From Pseudomonas azerbaijanoccidentalis (GTDB lineage: Bacteria; Pseudomonadota; Gammaproteobacteria; Pseudomonadales; Pseudomonadaceae): DNA of 64,000 nucleotides. The stretch is from assembly GCF_019145495.1 (NCBI RefSeq), contig NZ_JAHSTU010000002.1, forward strand, positions 434,001 through 498,000. Direction: 5' to 3'. Below the pieces are notes generated by a model that ran no database searches, was not told the origin of the DNA, and saw nothing but the letters and a program-made list of their open reading frames with translations. Both the position numbers and the translations under genes were made by a program. How positions within the stretch are numbered: position 1 is the first letter of the stretch; each line of letters begins with the position of its first letter. Below are positions 1 through 8,187 of this stretch, in pieces.

Positions 1-1982
1 ATGTGGGTGTGGATCTGGGTTTCGTCGCGCACACCGCTGGCACTCAAGCGGAACGCTTCCACCGCCCAGTCCAGATATTCCTGCCATTGTGCCCGACGCA
101 GCGGCAGGCCTTCACGGAACGCGGCTTCGTCGATCTGCACGATCTTGATGCCGGCCGCTTCCAGGTCCAGCACTTCGTCACGCAGGGCCAGAGCCAACTG
201 TTGCGCCTGGATTTTGCGCGACACGTCTTCACGCGGGAACGACCACATCAGCATCGTAACGGGACCGGTGAGCATGCCTTTCATGACCTTGTCGGTCTGG
301 CTTTGCGCATAGCTGATCCAGTCGACGGTCATGGCTTTGGGACGGCTAAGGTCGCCATAGATGATCGCCGGTTTCACACAGCGCGAACCGTAGCTTTGAA
401 CCCAGCCAAAACGGGTGAACAGATAGCCGTCCAGTTGTTCGGCGAAGTATTCGACCATGTCGTTGCGTTCAGCTTCACCGTGCACCAGCACATCGAGGCC
501 CAGGCGTTCCTGTACCTGCACGGCGTGGCGAATTTCGTGGTGCATGGCATCGGTGTAATCGTTGGCCGACAGCTTGCCTTGTTTGTATGCCTGACGCGCC
601 AGACGAATCGAGCCGGTCTGCGGGAACGAGCCGATGGTGGTGGTCGGGAAGGCCGGCAGCTTCAGACGTGCGCGCTGCTGCTCGATGCGTTTGGCAAACG
701 GCGAATGCCGTTGGCTGTCCGCAGCACCGATGGAATCGATGCGGGCCTGCACGTGGGCTTTATGAATGCGCGGCGACTCGGCGCGGCTCGCAGCAATCGC
801 ACGGCTTTGTGCCAGGGCAGTTTGCACTTTCGGCGCTTGCGGGTCGTTCAGCGCATCGCGCAGTACGGCGATTTCGCCACACTTTTGCACCGCGAACGCC
901 AGCCAGCTTTTCAGTTCCGGGTCGAGTGTGTCTTCGCGCTCCAGGTCCACCGGGCTGTGCAGCAACGAGCAGGAACTGCTGACCCACAGGTTGTCGCCAA
1001 AGCGCTCCTGGGCAAATTGCAGTTGCGCCAGCACCGGCTCCAGTTCGCAGCGCCAGACGTTGCGACCGTTGACCAGGCCCACCGAAAGAATCTTGTAGAT
1101 CGGCAGGCGATCGAGTACGTGCAGCAGTTGATCCGGCGCACGCACCGCGTCGATGTGCAGGCCTTGCACCGGCAGGCCAACGGCCAGACCGAGGTTGTCT
1201 TGCAGACCGCTGAAGTAGGTCGCGAGCAGTTTTTTCAACGGCGAATACTGAAGGATGTGGTAAGCGCGCTCGAACGCGTTCTTCCACTCTTGCGGCAGGT
1301 CGAGGGTCAGGATCGGTTCGTCGATCTGCACCCACTCCACGCCTTGTGCAGCGAGGCGACCGAGGATTTCACCGTAGATGGGCAGCAGGCGTTCCAGCAG
1401 ATCAAGCTTGTCGAAGTCGTTGCCATTGCCCTTTGATTTGCCCTTGCCCAGCCACAGGTAAGTTAAAGGGCCGATGATCACCGGCTTGACGGTATGACCC
1501 AAGGCCTTGGCTTCGTCGACTTCGTCGAACAACTGTTCCCAGCTCAGTTTGAACTGCTGGTCGGCCGTGAACTCCGGGACCAGGTAGTGGTAGTTGGTGT
1601 CGAACCACTTGGTCAGCTCTTGCGCATATTGCGCCTGGCCGTGTTCATCGCCGCAGCAGCTCGCGGTGGCGCCACGGGCCATGGCGAACAGCGTGTCGAG
1701 GGTCGGCAGGCCACGGGCATCCTTGGTGTTGTCGAAACGCTCGGGGATCACCCCGAAGGTCAGCGAGTGGGTCAGCACCTGGTCGTACCAGGCGAAGTCG
1801 CCGACCGGCAGCAGATCGATGCCGGCATCCTGTTGCAGTTTCCAGTGAGTGGCGCGCAATTGGCGGCCAACGCTGTTCAACGCGCTCTGATCGATGTCGC
1901 CCTTCCAATAGGACTCAAGGGCTTTTTTCAGTTCGCGGTCGGCGCCGATGCGCGGGAAACCAAGGGTGTGGGCCACGGCCAT
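1..1982 (-). CDS. metE: Cobalamin-independent methionine synthase MetE, 5' part (gene runs off the left edge)
   Basis: MetE transfers the methyl group of 5-methyltetrahydropteroyl-triglutamate to homocysteine, the last step of methionine synthesis when no B12 enzyme is used. The frame starts at the ATG ending at 1982 with [19 protein letters not shown], a typical MetE N-terminus, and stays open for 660 codons to the window edge. The last residues seen are [12 protein letters not shown]. The final His, encoded at 3-5, is in family terms the first ligand of the HxC zinc site, so the zinc-binding C-terminal part (about 100 residues) lies outside the window. The gene diverges from metR, as in many gamma-proteobacteria, which supports activation by MetR with homocysteine. 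The strand and start are unambiguous, although a long antisense open frame covers the same bases. Confidence 0.96.
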   Translation of the reverse strand, partial: MAVAHTLGFPRIGADRELKKALESYWKGDIDQSALNSVGRQLRATHWKLQQDAGIDLLPVGDFAWYDQVLTHSLTFGVIPERFDNTKDARGLPTLDTLFAMARGATASCCGDEHGQAQYAQELTKWFDTNYHYLVPEFTADQQFKLSWEQLFDEVDEAKALGHTVKPVIIGPLTYLWLGKGKSKGNGNDFDKLDLLERLLPIYGEILGRLAAQGVEWVQIDEPILTLDLPQEWKNAFERAYHILQYSPLKKLLATYFSGLQDNLGLAVGLPVQGLHIDAVRAPDQLLHVLDRLPIYKILSVGLVNGRNVWRCELEPVLAQLQFAQERFGDNLWVSSSCSLLHSPVDLEREDTLDPELKSWLAFAVQKCGEIAVLRDALNDPQAPKVQTALAQSRAIAASRAESPRIHKAHVQARIDSIGAADSQRHSPFAKRIEQQRARLKLPAFPTTTIGSFPQTGSIRLARQAYKQGKLSANDYTDAMHHEIRHAVQVQERLGLDVLVHGEAERNDMVEYFAEQLDGYLFTRFGWVQSYGSRCVKPAIIYGDLSRPKAMTVDWISYAQSQTDKVMKGMLTGPVTMLMWSFPREDVSRKIQAQQLALALRDEVLDLEAAGIKIVQIDEAAFREGLPLRRAQWQEYLDWAVEAFRLSASGVRDETQIHTH

Positions 1983-2036
1983 GTCGAATGTGCTCCTGTG
2001 TAAAAGATGGCGCTATTGTCGACAGCCAGGCAAACA

Positions 2037-2049
2037 TGAGACAAACTCA
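2037..2049. promoter_or_regulatory. Candidate MetR operator between metE and metR
   Basis: A perfect inverted repeat TGAG-N5-CTCA sits in the 110-base divergent metE-metR spacer. It has the T-N11-A shape of LysR-family sites and matches the enterobacterial MetR consensus TGAA-N5-TTCA except for one symmetric change. The assignment is inference from position and symmetry. Confidence 0.5.
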
Positions 2050-2092
2050 ACCTTTTCGTGTTGATCACAAGTTTTCCTCATGGAGCCCTCCG

Positions 2093-3010
2093 GTGCTTGA
2101 AATCCGTCACCTCAAGACCCTCCACGCCTTGCGCGAAGCCGATAGCCTGGTGGACGCGGCCGACCGCCTGCACCTGACCCAATCGGCGTTGTCCCACCAG
2201 TTTAAGGAACTGGAAGAGCGCATGGGCATGCCGCTGTTCGTGCGCAAGACCAAACCGGTGCGTTTCACCAGCGCCGGTTTGCGCCTTTTGCAACTGGCCG
2301 ATGCCACCCTGCCGTTGCTGCGCGCTGCCGAACGTGACATCAGCCGATTGGCCGGTGGCACGGCCGGGCGTTTGCACATGGCCATCGAGTGCCACAGTTG
2401 CTTCCAGTGGCTGATGCCGACCATCGACCAGTTCCGCGATGCCTGGCCGGAAGTGGAACTGGACCTGGCGTCGGGTTTCTCATTCGCTCCGCTGCCGGCC
2501 CTGGCCCGAGGTGATCTGGACCTGGTAGTGACCTCCGACCCGGTGGACCTGGTCGGCATCACGTATGTGCCGTTGTTCACCTACGAAGCGATGCTCGCCG
2601 TGGCCAACCAGCACAAACTGGCGAGCAAGGCCTACATCGTTCCGGAAGACCTGCTCACGGAAACCTTGATCACCTACCCGGTGGAACGGGATCGCCTGGA
2701 CATCTTCACTCGCTTCCTTGAACCGGCCGATGTCGAACCGGCCCAGGTCCGCACCTCGGAGCTGACGGTGATGATGATGCAACTGGTGGCCAGCGGACGC
2801 GGTGTGTGCGGCATGCCGCATTGGGCGCTGCATGAATACAGCTCGCGGGGTTATGTGAAGGCCAAGCGCCTGGGTGAGAAAGGCTTGTTTGCGACGCTGT
2901 ACGCAGGGATTCGCGCCGACATGCTGGATGCGCCGTACATGCGCGATTTTCTGCTGACCGCGAAGGACACGTCGTTTTCGACGCTGGATGGGGTGAGCGC
3001 GGTTCGCTAG
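2093..3010 (+). CDS. metR: LysR-family regulator MetR
   Basis: MetR is the homocysteine-responsive activator of metE and other methionine genes. The protein begins VLEIRHLKTLHALREADSL and continues with a LysR winged helix-turn-helix containing LTQSALSHQFKELEERMG, very like enterobacterial MetR (MIEVKHLKTLQALR). The rest is a periplasmic-binding-protein-like effector domain. I chose the GTG at 2093 rather than an upstream in-frame ATG at 1988. It aligns with the family start and has GGAG at 2082-2085 with seven bases of spacing, while the upstream ATG would extend the protein into the divergent promoter. This gives 305 residues, the usual size. It is divergent from metE and likely autoregulated through the shared spacer. 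Confidence 0.93.
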   Translation: MLEIRHLKTLHALREADSLVDAADRLHLTQSALSHQFKELEERMGMPLFVRKTKPVRFTSAGLRLLQLADATLPLLRAAERDISRLAGGTAGRLHMAIECHSCFQWLMPTIDQFRDAWPEVELDLASGFSFAPLPALARGDLDLVVTSDPVDLVGITYVPLFTYEAMLAVANQHKLASKAYIVPEDLLTETLITYPVERDRLDIFTRFLEPADVEPAQVRTSELTVMMMQLVASGRGVCGMPHWALHEYSSRGYVKAKRLGEKGLFATLYAGIRADMLDAPYMRDFLLTAKDTSFSTLDGVSAVR

Positions 3011-3039
3011 CACCATGTGGGGACTGGCTCACAACCTTT

Positions 3040-3117
3040 AAAAGATCGCAGCCTTCGGCAGCTCCTACATGGGCACGCATTTTTCCTGTAGGAGCTGCCG
3101 AAGGCTGCGATCTTTTG
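3040..3117. repeat. REPIN (inverted REP doublet), GATC ends outward
   Basis: Two REP units face each other. The first begins AAAAGATCGCAGCCTTCGGC and the second ends GAAGGCTGCGATCTTTT, with about 20 bases between the arms. It fills the space between the convergent ends of metR and the GNAT gene and can fold into a long hairpin. Confidence 0.93.
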
Positions 3118-3125
3118 ATCGTGCT

Positions 3126-3623
3126 TCAGATCTCACGGCACATATGGATCTTGTCGAAGTATTCCTCGCCCACTCGTACTGCCATCGGTTCCAGTCCGAA
3201 CTGGATAAACCCGCAACGCCGGTACAGATTGAACGCAGCATCATTGCCGGCGGTGACGGTCAACTTGATCAACCGCAACCCTTGATGCGCCTGCGCCTCG
3301 GCCAAAACCGCCTGCACCAGTTGATAGCCGAGCCCGCACTGACGGGCCTGCGGTGAAACGTACATGCCAAACAGTGTTGCCTTGTGCCGGGCCTTTTCCC
3401 GAGGTTCGAACGCCAGCCCGACAATGCCCCCCAACTTGCCCTCGTCGAACGCGCCGAACACCGCATCGAGCTTGCTGGTCAGGCGCGACTCCCACCACGC
3501 CAGCGGCATGGCCGCGCGTTCGCGGACGCTCGACGTGAAAGCCTGCGGATGCAGGTCGTAGGCTTCAAGCATCAACGCGCGATAGTCCAGCGCGTGGCTG
3601 GCATCCAGTCGCTCGATCCACAT
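3126..3623 (-). CDS. GNAT-family N-acetyltransferase
   Basis: This 165-residue protein has the GNAT fold. The acetyl-CoA pyrophosphate loop is visible as MYVSPQARQCGLGYQLV (R-x-x-G-x-G), preceded by a beta strand (HKATLFGMYV) and followed by the C-terminal LYRRCGF motif common in the family. The substrate cannot be told from sequence; small-molecule amines or protein N-termini are both possible. It is the last gene of a minus-strand run with the LysE exporter (2 bases between them) and the Nudix hydrolase. Its stop lies 8 bases from the REPIN that separates it from metR. Confidence 0.88.
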   Translation of the reverse strand: MWIERLDASHALDYRALMLEAYDLHPQAFTSSVRERAAMPLAWWESRLTSKLDAVFGAFDEGKLGGIVGLAFEPREKARHKATLFGMYVSPQARQCGLGYQLVQAVLAEAQAHQGLRLIKLTVTAGNDAAFNLYRRCGFIQFGLEPMAVRVGEEYFDKIHMCREI

Positions 3624-3625
3624 GT

Positions 3626-4264
3626 TCAGGCCATCCGTTTTTGCTCAAGCATCAGCCGCAGGGCCAGCGCCGACAGCACGAACCCCATGAAGTAACGCTG
3701 CATCGCCAGCCAGGTCGGGTTATTGACGAACCATGAGGCAATGCCCGCCGCGAACATCGCAATCATCAGGTTGACGCAGAAGCTGACACTGATCTGGGTC
3801 AGGCCTAGCACGATGCTTTGGGTGAACACCGAACCGTGCTCCGGGGTGACGAACTGCGGAAACACCGAGAGGTAGAACACCGCGATTTTCGGATTCAGAG
3901 CACTGGTCAGAAAACCCATGGTGATCAGTTTGCGTGCCGAGTCGGGCGGTAACTGCTGCGCTTCGAACGGCGAACGCGCACCGGGCTTGACCGCCTGCCA
4001 GGCCAGCCACAACAGGTACAGCGCACCGGCCCACTTCAACACTTCATAAGCCAGCGGCACCGCGAGGAAGACGGCCGTCAAACCGGCCGCTGCGGCAAAC
4101 AAATGCACGAAGAAACCCGCCACCACGCCGAGCAACGACGTCACCCCCGCCTTGCGCCCCTGGCAGATCGAACGGGAGATCAGGTAGATCATGTTCGGTC
4201 CCGGCGTCAATACCATCAGCAACGCGGCAGCGGCGAAAATCAGCAGGTCCTGAAGCGGGATCAT
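3626..4264 (-). CDS. LysE/RhtB-family amino acid exporter
   Basis: This 212-residue inner-membrane protein has about six hydrophobic segments. It carries the LysE-family signature near the N-terminus (TPGPNMIYLIS) and the central NPKIAVFYLSVFPQFV motif. Family members export amino acids such as lysine, threonine, homoserine or derivatives; the substrate here is not evident. It follows the Nudix gene by 22 bases and precedes the GNAT gene by 2 bases, so the three are very probably cotranscribed. An exporter paired with an acetyltransferase fits removal of a modified amino compound, but that is inference. Confidence 0.9.
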   Translation of the reverse strand: MIPLQDLLIFAAAALLMVLTPGPNMIYLISRSICQGRKAGVTSLLGVVAGFFVHLFAAAAGLTAVFLAVPLAYEVLKWAGALYLLWLAWQAVKPGARSPFEAQQLPPDSARKLITMGFLTSALNPKIAVFYLSVFPQFVTPEHGSVFTQSIVLGLTQISVSFCVNLMIAMFAAGIASWFVNNPTWLAMQRYFMGFVLSALALRLMLEQKRMA

Positions 4265-4286
4265 GGCGGTTCCTTGGCGTGATTGA

Positions 4287-4700
4287 TCAGGCGATCGCGG
4301 TCAGCGATGCTCGATAAAACGGCAGGATCAGGTCCCGTGTCAATGGCGCCAGCGTGACACCACCGTCGGTCGCCGGGTCGATCCAGAGCACCTCTTCGAT
4401 CTCTGCCGCAGGCGTCACGTCGACATCGATGTGCAGCTGGAAAATCTCAGCGTGTACGACAAAGCCCGGCTCGTTGGCGGCCGGTGCCGAGAAGTGCCCC
4501 AGGTAAACGGCCTGCACCGGATCGATGTCCAGACCCAGCTCTTCTTCCAGCTCCCGGGCCAAAGCATGGACAGGCAACTCATGAGGCTCGATCTTGCCGC
4601 CCGGTTGCATGAACGCTTCGGTGCCGCGCTTGCGCACCAGCAGGGTTCGACCGTCGGGACCGATCAGCAGGGCGGCGGCGATGTGGATTTGTGTCGACAT
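4287..4700 (-). CDS. Nudix hydrolase
   Basis: This 137-residue protein contains a complete Nudix box, G-x5-E-x7-R-E-L-x-E-E-x-G, seen as GKIEPHELPVHALARELEEE followed by LGLDI. These residues bind Mg2+ and position the diphosphate of the substrate. Its N-terminal strand IHIAAALLIGPDGRTLLVRK is typical of MutT-like housecleaning pyrophosphatases. The specific nucleotide substrate is unknown. It is the first gene of the run with the LysE exporter and GNAT acetyltransferase, and a REPIN lies just upstream of its start. Confidence 0.9.
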   Translation of the reverse strand: MSTQIHIAAALLIGPDGRTLLVRKRGTEAFMQPGGKIEPHELPVHALARELEEELGLDIDPVQAVYLGHFSAPAANEPGFVVHAEIFQLHIDVDVTPAAEIEEVLWIDPATDGGVTLAPLTRDLILPFYRASLTAIA

Positions 4701-4756
4701 GACAAAAAGACCTTTGACTCAAAAACGGCAAGGATCACATGTCTTCCACGAATTGT

Positions 4757-4834
4757 GTAGGAGCTGCCGAAGGCTGCGATCTTTTGACTTTGTTTTTTCA
4801 AGATCAAAAGATCGCAGCCTTCGGCAGCTCCTAC
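4757..4834. repeat. REPIN, reversed topology (GTAGGAGC ends outward)
   Basis: The two REP units here point the opposite way to most others in the window. The outer ends are GTAGGAGCTGCCGAAGGCTG and its complement, and the CTTTTGA/TCAAAAG ends face the centre. It lies between the Nudix start and the APC permease stop. Confidence 0.92.
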
Positions 4835-4841
4835 GCAGGCG

Positions 4842-6167
4842 TCATGCAGCCTCTTGGAAATCCATTTCCGGTGGCTGACGACGGAAACCACCCGTCAACA
4901 CCGCCAGGTACACCACGCCAATCGCCAGCCAGCTCAGGCCCAGGTAAATGGCCAGGTGATCGAGGCTGACCATCAGCCACAGGTCCGCCGCCAGCCCGAT
5001 GAACGGGAACAGCAGGAACAGTACGAATTCGCGCAAGCCTTTCTTCTCGCCGCCAATCCAGTAATGAAAGATCACTGATAGGTTCACCAGGCTAAACGCC
5101 AGGAACGCGCCGAAGTTGATGAACGAGGTTGAGGTCGTGACGTCGAGTTTCAGCGCCAGCAACGCCACCACTGCGCACAACAGGATGCTGTTGATCGGTG
5201 TGCCGAAGCGTTCGTGCAAGGTGCCGAAGAACGACTTCGGCAGCACGCCGTCGCGGCCCATTGCGTAGAGCAAGCGCGAGCCACTGGCCTGGGCCGACAG
5301 ACCCGACGCGAACTGACCGACGATCAGGCCAATGAGGAAGATCGAGACAAACAGGTCGCCACCGATGTTGCGGGCAATTTCATAGGCCGCCGAATCCACG
5401 CTGTCGAACTGGAACGACGGGTGGGCGATCTGCACGAAGTACGAAACGCCGACGAAAATCAGACCGCCGATCAGGGTGATCAACATGATTGCCCGTGGAA
5501 TGGTGCGGCGTGGGTCGCGGGTTTCTTCGGTCAGGGTGCTGACCGCGTCAAAGCCGAGGAATGAATAACAGGCGATGGCCGCGCCGCTCATGATCAACGG
5601 CATCTGCATGTCGCCATTGAAGAACGGTTTGATCGACCACAGCGGCGTGCTCGCATCGCCGCCGACGTAGTGCACGCACAGCGCGACGAAGGCGATCAGC
5701 ACCAGGAACTGCACCAGCATCAGCAAGGCGTTGATGCCGTTGGCCAGTTTCAGGCCGACGATGTTGATGGCGCTGGTGATGCCGATGAACGCCAGCACCC
5801 AGATCCACTGCGGCACGGCCGGAAAAGCGGAGTTGAGGTACGCGGCGCCGATCAGCCAGATCGCCATCGGCAAAAACAGGTAATCGAGCAACACCGCCCA
5901 ACCGGCGATGAACCCGAGTTTGGGGCTGATGGCCTTGCGCACATAACTGTAGGCGGAGCCCGCGACCGGGAACGCCGAGGCCATGCGCCCGTAGCTCATG
6001 GCGGTGAAAAACATCGCCACCAGCGCCGCCAGATACGCGGCCGGGACCATACCAGCGGTGGATTGAGCGAGGATGCCAAAGGTGCCGAGCACAATGATCG
6101 GCGTCATGTAGGCGATGCCAAACAGCACCACCGACCCTAATGACAGGGTGCGTTGCAAACGAGCCAT
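4842..6167 (-). CDS. APC-family amino acid/polyamine permease (PuuP-like)
   Basis: This 441-residue, roughly 12-helix transporter of the amino acid-polyamine-organocation superfamily starts MARLQRTLSLGSVVLFGIAY. Helix 1 carries the broken-helix glycine-rich pattern (GIAYMTPIIVLGTFG), and the conserved SYGRMASAFPVAGSAYSYVR region follows. The central segment FLGFDAVSTLTEETRDPRR is characteristic of the PuuP/YeeF-like putrescine and amino acid importers. GGAG lies nine bases upstream of the ATG. It follows the carbon-nitrogen hydrolase gene on the same strand, with a REPIN between. The pairing suggests uptake of an amine or amide that the hydrolase then processes, which is inference. Confidence 0.87.
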   Translation of the reverse strand: MARLQRTLSLGSVVLFGIAYMTPIIVLGTFGILAQSTAGMVPAAYLAALVAMFFTAMSYGRMASAFPVAGSAYSYVRKAISPKLGFIAGWAVLLDYLFLPMAIWLIGAAYLNSAFPAVPQWIWVLAFIGITSAINIVGLKLANGINALLMLVQFLVLIAFVALCVHYVGGDASTPLWSIKPFFNGDMQMPLIMSGAAIACYSFLGFDAVSTLTEETRDPRRTIPRAIMLITLIGGLIFVGVSYFVQIAHPSFQFDSVDSAAYEIARNIGGDLFVSIFLIGLIVGQFASGLSAQASGSRLLYAMGRDGVLPKSFFGTLHERFGTPINSILLCAVVALLALKLDVTTSTSFINFGAFLAFSLVNLSVIFHYWIGGEKKGLREFVLFLLFPFIGLAADLWLMVSLDHLAIYLGLSWLAIGVVYLAVLTGGFRRQPPEMDFQEAA

Positions 6168-6255
6168 GAGCGACTACTCCGGAATTATTAGATTTATGGC
6201 AGAGCCGAGTTCGGCGCAAATTTCGGGTGTTGCGTTGTTGTTCTTGGATGTCGCC

Positions 6256-6330
6256 AAAAGATCGCAGCCTGCGGCAGCTCCTACAGGGGACCGCGATCCA
6301 TGTAGGAACTGCCGCAGGCTGCGATCTTTT
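6256..6330. repeat. REPIN between permease and hydrolase genes
   Basis: An inverted REP doublet with the AAAAGATCGCAGCC ends outward. Each arm has the variant core CTGCGGCAG in place of CTTCGGCAG, a compensating change that keeps the stem paired. It ends 5 bases from the hydrolase stop codon. Confidence 0.92.
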
Positions 6331-6335
6331 GATGC

Positions 6336-7157
6336 TCAGCGCGCAGGTATCATCAGTTCACGCAATCCATCCGCATGCTCAACCCTCTCCCCCGGCAACT
6401 TCAGTCGCTGGTCATCGAGGTATCGATAGTCCTGACGCGCCGCCGTCAATTGATTCAGGTCCAGCTCAACCGCGAACCGCCCTTGCTCGCGACCGGCCTC
6501 GAACAACAACGAGCCCAGCGGATCGACCAGCGCACTGCCACCGGCAAACAACAACCCGCCATCGCCCTCTTCCACCCGGTTGACCATCAGCGCAAACGCC
6601 TGGTTTTCCTGGGCACGTGCCATGATCGCGGTGCGGTGAGTCGGGCCGTACGGGTCCATGTTGCCGTTGGTTACCAGCAGCAACTCGGCGCCCAGTTGCG
6701 CCAGGGCGCGGGCGGTTTCGGGGAATTCGATGTCGTAGCAGATCAGCAGGCCGACGCGCACACCATTCCACAGGCACGTGGCGTAGCGGTCGCCGGCCTC
6801 GAACACACCGCGATCCGACGCCCACAGGTGCGTCTTGCGGTACTTCAGCGCGATGCCTTCGGGGGTGATCAGCAGCGTGGTGTTGTAGAAACGGCCGTTG
6901 TCGCTCTCGGCAGTGCCGACGACCACGGCGATGTTGCGCTCACGGGCGGCAGCAATGATTGCGCTGACGGTCGGGCCATCCAGCGGCTCGGCGACCTCGG
7001 CCACGGACTCGGCCGACGGGAAGCCCATCAAGTGGCTTTCCGGAAACATGATCAGTTGCGTGTCGGCGGCGCAGGCGTTGATCGCCTCCAGCGCACGTTC
7101 GAGGTTGTAAACCGTGTCGTTGTCACGGCCCGCCAATTGCGCGAGTTCGACCTTCAT
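6336..7157 (-). CDS. Carbon-nitrogen hydrolase (nitrilase superfamily)
   Basis: This 273-residue enzyme hydrolyses a non-peptide C-N bond, probably an amide, in the cytoplasm. The Glu-Lys-Cys catalytic triad is visible: E40 in MFPESH, K108 in KYRKTHLW and C140 in LLICYDIEFPE. I chose the ATG at 7157 (MKVELAQLAG) over an upstream in-frame start 37 codons earlier. It has AAGGAA five bases away and gives the normal family N-terminus. It diverges from a LuxR-type gene and lies upstream of the APC permease on the same strand. The substrate is not known; omega-amidase-like or aliphatic amide activity are the main options. Confidence 0.88.
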   Translation of the reverse strand: MKVELAQLAGRDNDTVYNLERALEAINACAADTQLIMFPESHLMGFPSAESVAEVAEPLDGPTVSAIIAAARERNIAVVVGTAESDNGRFYNTTLLITPEGIALKYRKTHLWASDRGVFEAGDRYATCLWNGVRVGLLICYDIEFPETARALAQLGAELLLVTNGNMDPYGPTHRTAIMARAQENQAFALMVNRVEEGDGGLLFAGGSALVDPLGSLLFEAGREQGRFAVELDLNQLTAARQDYRYLDDQRLKLPGERVEHADGLRELMIPAR

Positions 7158-7212
7158 GGGTATTCCTTGTTCTAAGGCCGGGCGGGGAGAAAGATTGCCC
7201 GGTCGCTGTCTG

Positions 7213-7228
7213 TGCGCCAGTATGCGCA
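7213..7228. promoter_or_regulatory. Candidate operator in divergent hydrolase/LuxR spacer
   Basis: An inverted repeat TGCGC-N6-GCGCA lies near the middle of the 126-base divergent spacer. Position and dyad symmetry fit a dimeric LuxR-type regulator controlling both directions. No consensus supports it beyond symmetry. Confidence 0.25.
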
Positions 7229-7283
7229 GCAAGCAAGCGGCCGGGAAATCACGCCGCTGGGGTAACACGATAGGGGTAGATGC

Positions 7284-8084
7284 ATGACACTCTCGTTAGA
7301 CGACATCGCCTGGCACCGTTCGGTGGGGCAATTGATCGACGCCCTGGACAAGCCCAATTTCTGGACGCAACTGGTGCGTTTGCTGGACCAGTACGTGCCC
7401 TGCGACAGCTGGGTGGCGCTGCTGTTCAGCGCCGACCAGCACCCGCAAGTATTCGCCGAATGCCCAGGCGAAGACGGCGGCCCCGACCCGTTGTTCCAGG
7501 ATTACCTGCGCGGCCTGTACCTGCTCGATCCGTTCTACATCGCCTGCCGCGAGCAATCACGTACCGGTTTGTATCGCCTGTCGGAAGTGGCGCCGGAGCA
7601 TTTCGAACTCACCGAGTACTATCAACGATACTTTCGTGTGAATGTCGTGGCCGACGAAATACAGTTTAATTGCCAGCTCGAAGGCGACCGCACGCTGTGC
7701 CTGTCACTGGGCAGCAAGCAGCGGTTCAGCGCGCAGCAGATAGCCTTGTTGTCGTTGATCCAGCCGTGGGTGCTCGGGTTGTTGCGCCAGCGTCTACCCT
7801 ATGAGATCAACGAAGTGGTGGCCCTCGCCCCGGCACCGGTGCAAGGCGACTGGCGGGTGCAACTGGAAGCGTCGGTGCAGCAACTCAAGGGTGCGCAATT
7901 GACCGCCCGGGAACTGGACGTGGGACGCTTGATGCTCAGCGGCTGCTCCAGCAAGGAAATCGCCCGCAAACTGGAAATCTCCATCGAAACCGTGAAAGTC
8001 CATAAGAAACACATGTACAGCAAGCTGGGGATCAAATCCCAGTCCGAGCTGTTTTCGATTTTTCTCCAGGCACAAAATGCCTGA
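7284..8084 (+). CDS. LuxR-family transcriptional regulator
   Basis: This 266-residue protein has a C-terminal GerE/LuxR helix-turn-helix at about residues 205-260 (LTARELDVGRLMLSGCSSKE, then IARKLEISIETVKVHKKHMY). The N-terminal 190 residues resemble no sensor I can name. I do not see the conserved Trp/Tyr/Asp pattern that would prove an acyl-homoserine-lactone pocket, nor a receiver domain. It is transcribed away from the carbon-nitrogen hydrolase and APC permease and is therefore the likely local regulator of those genes. Its stop codon is the first base of the following REPIN, so its 3' end coincides with the repeat boundary. Confidence 0.85.
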   Translation: MTLSLDDIAWHRSVGQLIDALDKPNFWTQLVRLLDQYVPCDSWVALLFSADQHPQVFAECPGEDGGPDPLFQDYLRGLYLLDPFYIACREQSRTGLYRLSEVAPEHFELTEYYQRYFRVNVVADEIQFNCQLEGDRTLCLSLGSKQRFSAQQIALLSLIQPWVLGLLRQRLPYEINEVVALAPAPVQGDWRVQLEASVQQLKGAQLTARELDVGRLMLSGCSSKEIARKLEISIETVKVHKKHMYSKLGIKSQSELFSIFLQAQNA

Positions 8085-8157
8085 AAAGATCGCAGCCTTC
8101 GGCAGCTCCTACATTGATCGCATTACCCTGTAGGCGCTGCCGAAGGCTGCAATCTTT
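8084..8157. repeat. REPIN with a decayed right arm
   Basis: The left arm is canonical (AAAAGATCGCAGCCTTCGGC). The right arm reads GTAGGCGCTGCCGAAGGCTG and then CAATCTTT, with two differences from the consensus, so the two arms no longer pair perfectly. It overlaps the last base of the LuxR gene. Confidence 0.88.
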
Positions 8158-8187
8158 AACACTCGAGTCCGAACCCAAGGAAACCGT

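Noticed and set aside
3..1436. 477-codon open frame on the plus strand across metE
   Set aside because: It is in antisense register to a clear metE reading frame; long antisense frames are common in GC-rich Pseudomonas genes. Its protein is repetitive in A, R, H and Q and matches no family.
3040..3117. Palindromic repeats as a CRISPR array
   Set aside because: The repeats are inverted doublets scattered between genes, with no regular spacers and no cas genes.
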